Shown in pieces: positions 37,074 to 45,133 of a DNA stretch of 64,000 nt. Under the pieces are notes generated by a model that searched no databases, was not told the DNA's origin, and saw nothing but the letters and a program-made list of their open reading frames with translations. The stretch spans positions 24,789 through 88,788 of IMG/VR virus record IMGVR_UViG_3300020197_000008. One strand, written 5' to 3'. How positions within the stretch are numbered: the first letter of the stretch is position 1; the number at the start of each line of letters is the position of its first letter. Source of the DNA: a virus. The translations under genes and the position numbers were made by a program.

Positions 37074-37484
37074 ATGACAATCATGTACACAAAACCAAGT
37101 CTTAAGAAGGCGATACGTCAACCCCTCTCCAAAAGAATAAGGGCCTTATATATGGGTCCCAGGAGTTCTGGCGATGAGAACTTGATGTATCAAAAAATGT
37201 ACTTGGATATAAAAAGAATTCACTTAGAGCTAGAGCAACTTAATACCTCGATTTTTGACAGGGTGCAAGTTCTTGTTAATGCAGAAAAAGACTCAACGCA
37301 CTTAGTAGACAATCAGCAAGGATCTTCGTTTTACGGTGGGGACTATTATGATTTTACCGATGATGAAATCACTTTTTTAAATTCAGGTCCAATAAATTCC
37401 GCTCTTTACTCAACCGTTACCTTGGCAGCAAAAGTATCAAATTTATTTTTTAAAATTAATCAACTAGAAAGACAAGAGAAATAA
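37074..37484 (+). CDS. Small virion-operon protein
   Basis: 136 residues from ATG 37074; ATG 37083 is an alternative start that gives 133. The N-terminus is basic (KKAIRQPLSKRIRALYMGPR). The rest is helical, with a tyrosine/glycine patch (FYGGDYYDF) and a C-terminal helix ending in charged residues. It sits 6 nt after one large fibre-like gene and 2 nt before another, so it may be a linker or chaperone for them. No family recognised. Confidence 0.55.
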   Translation: MTIMYTKPSLKKAIRQPLSKRIRALYMGPRSSGDENLMYQKMYLDIKRIHLELEQLNTSIFDRVQVLVNAEKDSTHLVDNQQGSSFYGGDYYDFTDDEITFLNSGPINSALYSTVTLAAKVSNLFFKINQLERQEK

Positions 37485-37486
37485 TT

Positions 37487-38755
37487 ATGTCAGACTTTAT
37501 TAACTCAGAATCAAAATCTGCTCAATATAATGGCCCCGTCAGTAGTGCAGATTTTAACCTAAAATCAGAACAAAATTACAGAGACCTTGTACATTTATAC
37601 AATCGATCTGGCATACTTGATCAAAAATTAGCAGAAGCTTTTGAGCGAGTAGTAAAAGATCAATACTTTTTATCAATGGCTATTTTGGACCTAGAAGACA
37701 GAATAAAGGCATTGGAATACGAAAGTCCTTCTACCTATAAAAAGCTTTCAATATTTAGTTATTCACAAATAGATGTTGGGTCTTTTGTTGGAAATTCTGG
37801 ATTTGCCGTAAGCACAACGGACGCCCTTAGTTTTGACTATATATACAATACGTTAACTCTACCATTGGTTCAGGGATCTTCTCATTCAAAAATCAAATTT
37901 TTTGACTCATCTGGAGATCAGGCTGTTCCTGATTTTTTGGAGATGAAAATTGAAAATAATTTTGCCAGTGTGGATAACTCAACTGCAATGATCGACACAA
38001 CTCCTGCTTATTATTCAATAATAGATTCCTCTGATAAATTCTGGAAGAGAAATGTCATAGTGGATTCTCCTGCTTTGGCTGGCGCACAAATGGAACTGTA
38101 TGTAAAAATACCGTCTTCATTTTCCGGTTCGGATTTTACAAATCATATACGAATGACACCGTATCCTCTCTTTGGAGTAGATATTGTTTCCATTTCTTTT
38201 ACGGAAGACGAAAATCCAAAACTAAATGCAGGAGATAGGTGGTTCCCGTTAAACTACAATAGACTCTACAACAATCAGGCTGAAGCTGTGGGTAAAGTGG
38301 CGCCAGGAGGTTGGTCAAATTCTTCGGGAGACATCATGCTTAATAGCGGTCCTGTGTGTTTTTATTTTGCTCCATTAAAAATCACTGCTATAAAAATAAT
38401 ATTTAGACAAAGAAACTACATACAGGAAAACGATAAATATATTTATACGTATGGATTATCTGATTTAGATATTGTTTCACAAAAATTTCTAGATACAGGA
38501 AAAACAATAATTAAGTTCACTGCGCCACAAAATACAACAATACAAAGTGTCGAGGAAGTCATTCCAAGAATATACAATGTTCCAGAGGAGCTTTTGTCTA
38601 CAGCATTTTCCTACAGGGTTATATACAAAGAGGGCTCAAGCTATACCCTAACCCCAGTTGCTGGATCGCAATCAGTATGGATTGAGGTATCATTAAACAA
38701 ACTTCCGGACGGAACCGCTCCAGTATTGTCAGATTTAATTGTAAATTATATATAA
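37487..38755 (+). CDS. Putative tail-fibre/adhesin protein
   Basis: 422 residues. A helical N-terminus to about residue 80 includes AEAFERVVKDQYFLSMAILDLEDRI. It is followed by a beta-rich body ending in a strand-rich C-terminus (DGTAPVLSDLIVNYI), as in tail-fibre jelly rolls. It is the last of the fibre-like series; a 67-nt gap follows before a gene with a strong ribosome binding site. Function inferred. Confidence 0.58.
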   Translation: MSDFINSESKSAQYNGPVSSADFNLKSEQNYRDLVHLYNRSGILDQKLAEAFERVVKDQYFLSMAILDLEDRIKALEYESPSTYKKLSIFSYSQIDVGSFVGNSGFAVSTTDALSFDYIYNTLTLPLVQGSSHSKIKFFDSSGDQAVPDFLEMKIENNFASVDNSTAMIDTTPAYYSIIDSSDKFWKRNVIVDSPALAGAQMELYVKIPSSFSGSDFTNHIRMTPYPLFGVDIVSISFTEDENPKLNAGDRWFPLNYNRLYNNQAEAVGKVAPGGWSNSSGDIMLNSGPVCFYFAPLKITAIKIIFRQRNYIQENDKYIYTYGLSDLDIVSQKFLDTGKTIIKFTAPQNTTIQSVEEVIPRIYNVPEELLSTAFSYRVIYKEGSSYTLTPVAGSQSVWIEVSLNKLPDGTAPVLSDLIVNYI

Positions 38756-38822
38756 TTTTAAAAGTGTAAAAAGCCTATTTCTTTTTACTATATAGTGCAG
38801 TTAATCTAAGGAGATAATAAAT

Positions 38823-39410
38823 ATGGCTACATTTTATGTTGGTCCAAGACCCGTTTTGAAGGGTAGATCCTCTTCTGGAATGGTAAACCCGTATAAGGGA
38901 ACGGCAGGAAAGTATTCTTTTTACCCCCTATTTGCAGACAGCCATGTCCTAGATGGCGCACCAGACAATAATCACGTCCCAGGAACTGGCAGACACCCCG
39001 GCAACGTTCTTTTGTCGCAAGTATTTAATGGCACTAGCCTGTATGTTCATCCGCTATCGGGCACGCTTAAGAATGGGGTTGGATACGATGGAGCTCGTTT
39101 TAAGCCACACACCTACAGGGGAGTGCTCGGCGTTTTTGCATCCGGATATGGTCACGCTGATGGGAAAACAGACTATAGTCTCTACAGCAACTACGTGTTC
39201 GATGGCGTAACTGCAGCAGACGTTTTCCCATCCGGATACGGTCACGCAAATCGCACTACAGATTATAGCTTGTACGACAACTACACTCCAGATGGTGTAC
39301 CTAGCTCAACAGTATTTACATCTGGATATGGTCAAGCTAATACATCGTCAGAATATGGTAGAAATAAAGTTGGAGAACACAAAGGAGTTCCCTCTTCAAA
39401 AGCTCTGTAA
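38823..39410 (+). CDS. Repeat-containing virion protein, probably abundant
   Basis: 195 residues with AAGGAG nine bases before the ATG, the best ribosome binding site in the left half of the window. The sequence is rich in glycine, tyrosine and histidine. Residues about 104-177 consist of 30-residue repeats of the form VFxSGYGxAxxxTDYSLY. It stands alone between a 67-nt gap and a terminator, a setting that suits a highly expressed structural or decoration protein. No family recognised. Confidence 0.6.
   Translation: MATFYVGPRPVLKGRSSSGMVNPYKGTAGKYSFYPLFADSHVLDGAPDNNHVPGTGRHPGNVLLSQVFNGTSLYVHPLSGTLKNGVGYDGARFKPHTYRGVLGVFASGYGHADGKTDYSLYSNYVFDGVTAADVFPSGYGHANRTTDYSLYDNYTPDGVPSSTVFTSGYGQANTSSEYGRNKVGEHKGVPSSKAL
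39132..39353 (+). repeat. 90-nt tandem repeat (2.5 copies) inside the virion protein
   Basis: Units begin at 39132, 39222 and 39312, in register at exactly 90 nt. Each starts Val-Phe-x-Ser-Gly-Tyr-Gly; the third is truncated after about 14 residues. The DNA is diverged but the protein pattern is clear. Confidence 0.88.
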
Positions 39411-39445
39411 TTTGATCAAAAGACCATACATATAACAGTTCCTAC

Positions 39446-39454
39446 TGGTATAAT
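39446..39454 (+). promoter_or_regulatory. Candidate extended -10 promoter
   Basis: TGGTATAAT, an extended -10 element, lies in the 163-nt gap between two genes and only 33 nt before a terminator hairpin. No convincing -35 is visible. It could drive a very short transcript or read through to the next gene. Confidence 0.35.
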
Positions 39455-39486
39455 GCTAGTGGGGAAATAAATACGAAGAGTATTTG

Positions 39487-39517
39487 TCCCGCCTCTCAAG
39501 GGCGGGATTGTTATTTT
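39487..39517 (+). terminator. Rho-independent terminator
   Basis: A 7-bp GC-only stem TCCCGCC/GGCGGGA with a 7-nt loop (TCTCAAG), followed by TTGTTATTTT. It ends the structural operon. The rest of the 39411-39573 gap shows nothing else clear except AAGGATTACATAG ahead of the next ATG. Confidence 0.8.
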
Positions 39518-39573
39518 AGGGCTAGATATATAGGTTTATTCAATTTTCGGTAGATTTAATAAGGATTACATAG

Positions 39574-40275
39574 ATGATATTAGAGCACATGATGTCCGTT
39601 GTTGATCAGGGGAACCTACCAATCGACGTTGCAGAAAAGTATTTAAATATTTATATAGGTGAAGCGGACTGGAAAACTCATATAGCAAAACTTTGGACAA
39701 ACTTTGAGAATAAGAACAAGAACAAAGATTTGAGTAGGGAAGAAATTAAAAAGACAGTCTCTTGTGCGGCTCTTCTTCCTACGGTCGAGAAAACAAATAT
39801 ACCCGATCCTGTTCATCTTATTTTGTTTTGGTGTCCAACCTGGAATCAATACAGGGAGAAAGATTGGTTTTCTCTATTTAAGAACGTAGTAAAAAAAGAT
39901 ATTGAAATACAGAAGAACCACAAACAATTAATCTCTTTAGGCGTAATAGATCCCATAGACTACTCCCCCATTACCAGGCAGGCTTACAATTGGTTATATT
40001 CTCACGCAAAAAACAGCGGCGCAGTTAATGATAAAAATGAAGAAATTATTTCAAAAAAAATGCAGAACCTGATAAGAATATACGGAGGAGCGGTGATATC
40101 GAATTTATTTACGAATCATACAAACTCAGTTGACAAAGTTTTTAATTGGAAAAGTGGTTATTTCTTTGAAAGAGAGATATACAATGTGTATACTTTTGAT
40201 CAGATAAAAAAAATTAAATCCAAAGAAATAGAAAAACTCAATCCAAAATTTGTTAAAATACTAGCAATTAACTAA
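39574..40275 (+). CDS. Hypothetical protein
   Basis: 233 residues, AAGGATT upstream of the ATG. Soluble, lysine-rich and mostly helical, with several tryptophans (FWCPTWNQYREKDWF). No signal peptide, membrane segment or recognisable catalytic motif. First gene of the metabolic module, 8 nt before the ribonucleotide reductase, so it may be co-expressed with it. Function unknown. Confidence 0.6.
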   Translation: MILEHMMSVVDQGNLPIDVAEKYLNIYIGEADWKTHIAKLWTNFENKNKNKDLSREEIKKTVSCAALLPTVEKTNIPDPVHLILFWCPTWNQYREKDWFSLFKNVVKKDIEIQKNHKQLISLGVIDPIDYSPITRQAYNWLYSHAKNSGAVNDKNEEIISKKMQNLIRIYGGAVISNLFTNHTNSVDKVFNWKSGYFFEREIYNVYTFDQIKKIKSKEIEKLNPKFVKILAIN

Positions 40276-40283
40276 AGGAAAAA

Positions 40284-42380
40284 ATGTCAGAAGAAATTGA
40301 AAATGGAAATCCAGACCTATCTCCTATAGCAACAGGGGCTTCTATGTTCTCGTTTAAAGTCAGTGAAGATTTTATTCAAGGATACTATTCCAAACAGTCT
40401 CCATTTGGGTATAAAGACGCAGCTGGCAATAGTGTTGGTGAAATAACATTTCTTAGAACATACAGTAGGTTAAAAGAAGATGGCTCAAAAGAAACCTGGA
40501 TTGATGTTTGTGAACGAGTAATTAACGGAACCTACTCCCTCCAAAAAGACCACTGCAAAAAAAACAGACTACCATGGAACGACGCCAAGGCCCAAGCAAG
40601 TGCCAAAGAGGCTTTTGATAGGCTGTTTAACCTAAAGTGGACACCGCCTGGTCGTGGATTATGGGCGATGGGTACGAACATAGTTAATATACAAAAGAAT
40701 TCAGCAGCTCTTCAAAACTGTGCATTTGTTTCTACTGCTGAGATGACAAAAATAAACCCAGCTAGACCATTTGCCTTCCTCATGGAAGCGTCGATGCTTG
40801 GCGTTGGTGTTGGATTCGACGACAAAGGTGCGGATAAAGACTTTACAATCTATAAACCAAGTGATGAAAATATTATCTATGTCATTCCCGACACCAGAGA
40901 AGGCTGGGTGGAGTCTCTTATACTCATTTTAAATTCTTACCTAAAAGAACATCAACCAAAGTATTCTTTTGATTATTCGCACATAAGACCATCTGGAACT
41001 CCAATAAAAACATTTGGTGGTGTTGCGGCTGGTCACGAACCGCTATTGAGGCTGCATAAGCACATCCGTAAAATATTTGACGGTAGGGCTGGATCTAAGC
41101 TCACAAGAATGGATATAGCTGATATAGGTAATTTAATCGGAGTTTGTGTTGTTTCTGGAAACGTACGTCGTTCCGCAGAACTTCTGATAGGAAGACTGGA
41201 CGATCAGGAATTTTTAAATCTAAAAAATAAAGAAAAATTTCCAGAAAGAAACGCGTACGATCCTCTGGCTCCAGGATGGGGATGGATGTCTAATAATTCT
41301 GTAGAAACAGAAGTTGGGGCAGATTTGTCTTCGGTCATAGACGGCATATCTCTTAATGGTGAACCTGGGGTTATTTGGATAGACGTTTCTAGAAAGTATG
41401 GAAGATTAATTGATCCGCCCAATAATAAAGATCACAGGGTCGCAGGATACAATCCATGCGCAGAACAATCTCTTGAGTCCTACGAATGCTGCACGTTGGT
41501 AGAAACGTATCTTGGCAGGCATGATTCATTAGAGGATTATAAGCGAACATTAAAATTTGCTTATCTATATGCTAAAACGGTAACCCTTCTTCCAACACAC
41601 TGGGAAGAAACAAATGCAATCATGCAGCGCAACCGCCGCATTGGCACTTCAATGTCGGGTGTTGCGGATTTTGCTGATCGACTAGGAATGCCAATTCTTA
41701 AAGATTGGATGAATCAAGGCTATAAAACAGTGCAAAGGTACGACAATGTATATTCTGAATGGTTGGGTATACGAGAGTCAATTAAGACGACGACAGTAAA
41801 ACCATCTGGAACTGTATCCATTTTGGCTGGAGAATCTCCAGGAGTTCACTGGACTCCCGGCGGCAAATATTTCAACAGAACGATTCGCTTTTCCAACGAA
41901 GACCCAATGCTTCCGCTCTTTAAGATGGCAAATTATAGAATTGAACCAGCCGCAGAGTCGCCAGATACTACATCGGTTGTTTATTTTCCAATTAAATCTA
42001 ACGCTATTAGATCGGAAAAAGATGTAACAATCTTTGAGAAAATTGCACTTGCTACTACTGCGCAAAGATATTGGTCTGACAATTCTGTTTCCGTAACCGT
42101 GTCATTTAATAGGGACACTGAATCCCAGCATGTCGGTACGGTTCTACATATGCATGATGGTCAGCTAAAAACAGTTTCTTTCTTGCCTAGCGGCAATGAC
42201 ACATATCCACAAATGCCATATACACAAATTACCGAAGAAGAATACTTACAGCAGGCAAGTAAATTATTTCCAATTGATCTGACTGGGGTTTATGCCGGAA
42301 TGGCGGCAGATGCAATAGGAGAACGCTATTGCACAACAGACTCTTGTGAGATTAAATTCATAAAAACTAATGTAAATTAA
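40284..42380 (+). CDS. Adenosylcobalamin-dependent (class II) ribonucleoside-triphosphate reductase
   Basis: 698 residues, AAAGGA seven bases before the ATG. Reduces ribonucleotides to deoxyribonucleotides. The monomeric class II pattern is present. Redox cysteine C146 (NCAFVS) pairs with C403 or C402 (ECCTL). Thiyl-radical cysteine C392 lies in NPCAEQ, with likely catalytic E394. The C-terminal pair C683/C688 (CTTDSC) has the spacing used to re-reduce the active site in Lactobacillus-type enzyme. The PSGTVSILAGESPGVH segment is also typical. Length suits RTPR (about 740). No small subunit is encoded nearby, as expected for class II. It would need cobalamin from the host. ThyX follows after one small gene. 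Confidence 0.9.
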   Translation: MSEEIENGNPDLSPIATGASMFSFKVSEDFIQGYYSKQSPFGYKDAAGNSVGEITFLRTYSRLKEDGSKETWIDVCERVINGTYSLQKDHCKKNRLPWNDAKAQASAKEAFDRLFNLKWTPPGRGLWAMGTNIVNIQKNSAALQNCAFVSTAEMTKINPARPFAFLMEASMLGVGVGFDDKGADKDFTIYKPSDENIIYVIPDTREGWVESLILILNSYLKEHQPKYSFDYSHIRPSGTPIKTFGGVAAGHEPLLRLHKHIRKIFDGRAGSKLTRMDIADIGNLIGVCVVSGNVRRSAELLIGRLDDQEFLNLKNKEKFPERNAYDPLAPGWGWMSNNSVETEVGADLSSVIDGISLNGEPGVIWIDVSRKYGRLIDPPNNKDHRVAGYNPCAEQSLESYECCTLVETYLGRHDSLEDYKRTLKFAYLYAKTVTLLPTHWEETNAIMQRNRRIGTSMSGVADFADRLGMPILKDWMNQGYKTVQRYDNVYSEWLGIRESIKTTTVKPSGTVSILAGESPGVHWTPGGKYFNRTIRFSNEDPMLPLFKMANYRIEPAAESPDTTSVVYFPIKSNAIRSEKDVTIFEKIALATTAQRYWSDNSVSVTVSFNRDTESQHVGTVLHMHDGQLKTVSFLPSGNDTYPQMPYTQITEEEYLQQASKLFPIDLTGVYAGMAADAIGERYCTTDSCEIKFIKTNVN

Positions 42381-42381
42381 C

Positions 42382-42715
42382 ATGAACAGCCATCGGCAGT
42401 AACGAAGAATCTATAAATAAAGCATTTAAGGAAATAGTTTCTAATTTTGAATATAAAAAAATAAAAGATCTTCATAAAATTAACTCAGATAAGTACATTC
42501 AATTCTGCAGTAATCTTAACGCAGAACTATTAATCACTATTCAAGAAATAAATATTATTATAAAAAATTTATTCGAATGTAGGGAGGAGTACTATCAGGT
42601 TCCTCCAGAAATAAATAATTTTTTAAAATCTTTATATAAAAAAACTAGTGATTTCAACAATTTTATGCTAGACTTGATAGAGAAGGATCATACAGACTTA
42701 CCAGAGGAAGAATAG
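42382..42715 (+). CDS. Small hypothetical protein with CGG +1 site at codon 5
   Basis: 110 residues when CGG at 42394 is skipped (334 nt minus 1 is 111 codons). It reads MNSH-G-SNEESINKAF and continues as a helical, acidic protein ending LPEEE. Without the shift the frame ends at TAA 42400-42402, after six codons. It starts 1 nt after the reductase stop and its TAG overlaps the GTG of ThyX by one base, exactly filling a gap of 334 nt that otherwise has no gene. Function unknown. Confidence 0.72.
42394..42397 (+). other. CGG +1 recoding site 16 (small protein after the reductase)
   Basis: CAT CGG C at codon 5. The zero frame is closed at 42400-42402 and the +1 frame is closed by TGA at 42383-42385, so the change must occur within 42386-42399. 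Joined residues: NSH-G-SNEES. Confidence 0.82.
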
Positions 42716-43410
42716 TGGAAAAAGATACAAATGTTATACCTGTTTTAGGGAATGGGTATGTTAGATTTGTTGATTGTATGGGCAGTGATTTGTCAATCGT
42801 AAACGCCGCAAGAGCGTCTTTTGCAAAAGAATCACAAACCATGGAGGCAAGAGACGCACGTCTTATTGATTATTTAATAAGGGAAAATCACATGTCTCCA
42901 TTTAGGCATGCTTTTATGACCTTTGAGATTAAGGCTCCATTGATGGTTGCTAGACAGCACTGGAAGTATGTTGTTGGCTCTGATCATACAATGGATTCCT
43001 GGAACGAATCATCCAGAAGGTATATAACGATGGAGCCAGAATTTTATATTCCAAAAGGTAACGAATGGCGAACTGCGCCAGAAGACAAAAAGCAGGGCTC
43101 TGGTGGCCCAATGGGCCCATGGCAGGGTGCCGTATTAACGGATGAGCTTAATAATTATGTTAAGCAGGGAGAGGCCCTCTATAATATGGCAATAGAGCAG
43201 GGTGTGGCACCGGAGCAGGCTAGGCTCTTTCTTCCAGCCTATGGTATGCATATTATCTACAGGTGGTCATGCAGCGTTCAGTCAGTATGTCTTTTTTTAA
43301 CCCAAAGATTAGCGGAAGATTCTCAGGTGGAGATACAGGAATATGCAAGGGCAGTACGCGTTTTTGCAGAACAAAAATTTCCAATTACGATTGGAAGATT
43401 GGTGAGTTAA
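42715..43410 (+). CDS. thyX: Flavin-dependent thymidylate synthase ThyX
   Basis: 231 residues from GTG 42715, which overlaps the preceding stop. Makes dTMP from dUMP using FAD, NADPH and methylenetetrahydrofolate. The ThyX signature is present though longer than usual: RQHWKY, then WNESSRRY around residues 80-102, matching RHRxxSxNExSxRY in its second half. HMSPFRHAFMTFEIKAP before it and WSCSVQSVCLFLTQRL near the end fit the family fold. It pairs functionally with the reductase. No ThyA or dCMP deaminase is visible. Confidence 0.9.
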   Translation: MEKDTNVIPVLGNGYVRFVDCMGSDLSIVNAARASFAKESQTMEARDARLIDYLIRENHMSPFRHAFMTFEIKAPLMVARQHWKYVVGSDHTMDSWNESSRRYITMEPEFYIPKGNEWRTAPEDKKQGSGGPMGPWQGAVLTDELNNYVKQGEALYNMAIEQGVAPEQARLFLPAYGMHIIYRWSCSVQSVCLFLTQRLAEDSQVEIQEYARAVRVFAEQKFPITIGRLVS

Positions 43411-43411
43411 T

Positions 43412-43576
43412 GTGGCTGTAAACTTAATTAAGATATTGTTATTTGTAGTTTTTTTTAATTGGACAATCAGCATGCATTTAGTGAACGCTAGAGCTAATAC
43501 TAAATCTCAAAAAATAACTACAGTTTTAGTTGCACTCCTGCTTAGTTTGTTTATCGGTATTGTGGTAATATTATAG
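43412..43576 (+). CDS. Small membrane protein
   Basis: 54 residues from GTG, starting 1 nt after the ThyX stop. Two hydrophobic segments (LIKILLFVVFFNW and TVLVALLLSLFIGIVVIL) are separated by a polar loop (NARANTKSQK), giving a two-pass membrane topology. Could be holin-like or a small accessory membrane protein; there is no lysin next to it. Low certainty about function, reasonable certainty that it is a gene because it fits tightly between its neighbours. Confidence 0.55.
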   Translation: MAVNLIKILLFVVFFNWTISMHLVNARANTKSQKITTVLVALLLSLFIGIVVIL

Positions 43577-43580
43577 CGCC

Positions 43581-43832
43581 ATGCCAGCTTCAAAATTAAA
43601 TTATATTGTCGTATATAAAAATCATAGTCAAGTATATGGCTGTTCTTCAAGGAAAATAGCCATAGAATCTCCCCCACCAGAAGGGTATTCAGAAGATGAT
43701 AAAAAGATTTTATTTGTGTCCTTTGAGCCAGATACCGATAATCTATGTGCATATCTTGTATCAAAAGAAGATATAGCAGAAGAAGAAATAGAAATAAAGA
43801 AAACTAAAAAGAAAGTAAAAAGCAATGAGTAA
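43581..43832 (+). CDS. Hypothetical small protein
   Basis: 83 residues. The N-terminal half is beta-rich (KLNYIVVYKNHSQVYGCS) and the C-terminus is highly charged (EEEIEIKKTKKKVKSNE). Overlaps the next gene by 8 nt. No family recognised. Confidence 0.55.
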   Translation: MPASKLNYIVVYKNHSQVYGCSSRKIAIESPPPEGYSEDDKKILFVSFEPDTDNLCAYLVSKEDIAEEEIEIKKTKKKVKSNE

Positions 43833-44067
43833 GAAAACAAATAAGAAAAAGAAACAAGGAATTAAACTTGAGTCTGGTCAAACATACGCAATAGAGGACC
43901 TAGAGGCATTCATGCATATTCAAAAAACATACGCTTCATTAGCTTGCAGTCATATTTCGGACGACGAAAAAGCGCTATGTGCTAGGGTTTTATCTGCTGT
44001 CAATTCTGCAATAAAAAACGTATACATTGCACGAGAGGAAAATTCCGATGAAGACTACTGGGATTAA
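43825..44067 (+). CDS. Hypothetical small protein
   Basis: 80 residues with a very basic N-terminus (KKTNKKKKQ) and a helical body with two cysteines (SLACSH, ALCARV). The C-terminus is acidic (EENSDEDYWD). Overlaps genes on both sides, indicating coupled translation. Function unknown. Confidence 0.55.
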   Translation: MSKKTNKKKKQGIKLESGQTYAIEDLEAFMHIQKTYASLACSHISDDEKALCARVLSAVNSAIKNVYIAREENSDEDYWD

Positions 44068-44320
44068 GTGCTTAACCGCTGTCGTAATAGTATCTGCTTG
44101 TTTTTATGTTCTTTGGAAAAGAAACAAAAATCCTTTTCCGCAATTTGACTATTTTTCCAATTCTCATGAATATAAGCCATACAATTCTTTTATAGAACAC
44201 TACGATTCTAAAAATGTTCCAGATGCTTATGATAAATACAAAAAATATCTTGAGTTTGGCATGAGTGAAGACAACGCATTTAAAAGCGTAATAGAAAATA
44301 AACTTAGAAAAAATGATTGA
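44048..44320 (+). CDS. Hypothetical single-pass membrane protein
   Basis: 90 residues from ATG 44048; an in-frame start at 44027 would add seven residues. Residues about 6-22 are hydrophobic (CLTAVVIVSACFYVLW), preceded by KTTGIK and followed by KRNKN, so the C-terminal part is probably cytoplasmic. The remainder is tyrosine/aspartate-rich. Overlaps its neighbours on both sides. Function unknown. Confidence 0.5.
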   Translation: MKTTGIKCLTAVVIVSACFYVLWKRNKNPFPQFDYFSNSHEYKPYNSFIEHYDSKNVPDAYDKYKKYLEFGMSEDNAFKSVIENKLRKND

Positions 44321-45125
44321 TCTTTGTGTTGTTAATTATAATACCAGACCGCTACTGGAAAGGCTGTTGAATAGTCTTCACGACCAATTATTCACTGGAA
44401 ATCATTCAGAAAAATTTTGGAATTTATATATAGCCGATAATCATTCGGATGATGATACAATAGATTTTTTTAGATCTAAAGAAGATGACTATTTAATAGA
44501 TAGAGTGTGTTTAAACAAAAACATCGGCTATTCAGCTGCGTGCAATAAGCTTGCAGCCCTTGGGTCGAATAGTGTTATAGGATTACTCAATGCCGATGTT
44601 TGGTTTACAAATGAAGATATAACAAAAATTTGTAAAATCTTTAATCAAGAACAAAAAATTGACATCCTTGGTCCAAAACAAAGAGATGAGTACGGTCTCA
44701 TAAGGCACGCTGGCATCGTTGGCACCAATACACAGCCTAGACACAGGGGTTGGATGGAGCCAGATCCGACAGATTCTCTTTATAGAGACAGGATTGATTG
44801 CGTGACCGTATCCGGTTCCGCATACTTTATTAGAAGATCGGTATGGAATGAACTAACAAATAATACCAAATATAGAGAATTATATCCGAATGCAACTGGA
44901 GCCTTTCTTCCAACACCTCATTACTACGAAGAGACTTGGTGCTCGTACTTCGCTAGACACCTAGGTCATAACGTGGTGTATGATGGATCTGTGTCAATTG
45001 GTCACAGCTGGCACGCCTCTTCCCCTAAGCCGGGAGAGGGCTACAGTCATGCTGATGCACAGTTTAAGACAAGCCAATTACTATTTCGTAATGCATGCGA
45101 TTATATGGGGATAGAGAGAGACTAA
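44313..45125 (+). CDS. Family 2-type glycosyltransferase (GT-A fold)
   Basis: 270 residues. Begins with the Rossmann-like nucleotide-sugar strand (LCVVNYNTRPLLERLLNSL). ADNHSDDDT follows near residue 45, then NIGYSAACNKL and a putative DxD-type site, LLNADVWF, near residue 92. C-terminal half has SGSAYFIRRSVW, as in rhamnosyl/galactosyl transferases. It would move a sugar from a nucleotide donor to an unknown acceptor such as DNA, virion protein or host glycan. Next to a DNA cytosine methyltransferase, so base modification is possible but unproven. Confidence 0.8.
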   Translation: MIDLCVVNYNTRPLLERLLNSLHDQLFTGNHSEKFWNLYIADNHSDDDTIDFFRSKEDDYLIDRVCLNKNIGYSAACNKLAALGSNSVIGLLNADVWFTNEDITKICKIFNQEQKIDILGPKQRDEYGLIRHAGIVGTNTQPRHRGWMEPDPTDSLYRDRIDCVTVSGSAYFIRRSVWNELTNNTKYRELYPNATGAFLPTPHYYEETWCSYFARHLGHNVVYDGSVSIGHSWHASSPKPGEGYSHADAQFKTSQLLFRNACDYMGIERD

Positions 45126-45133
45126 AATATCTT

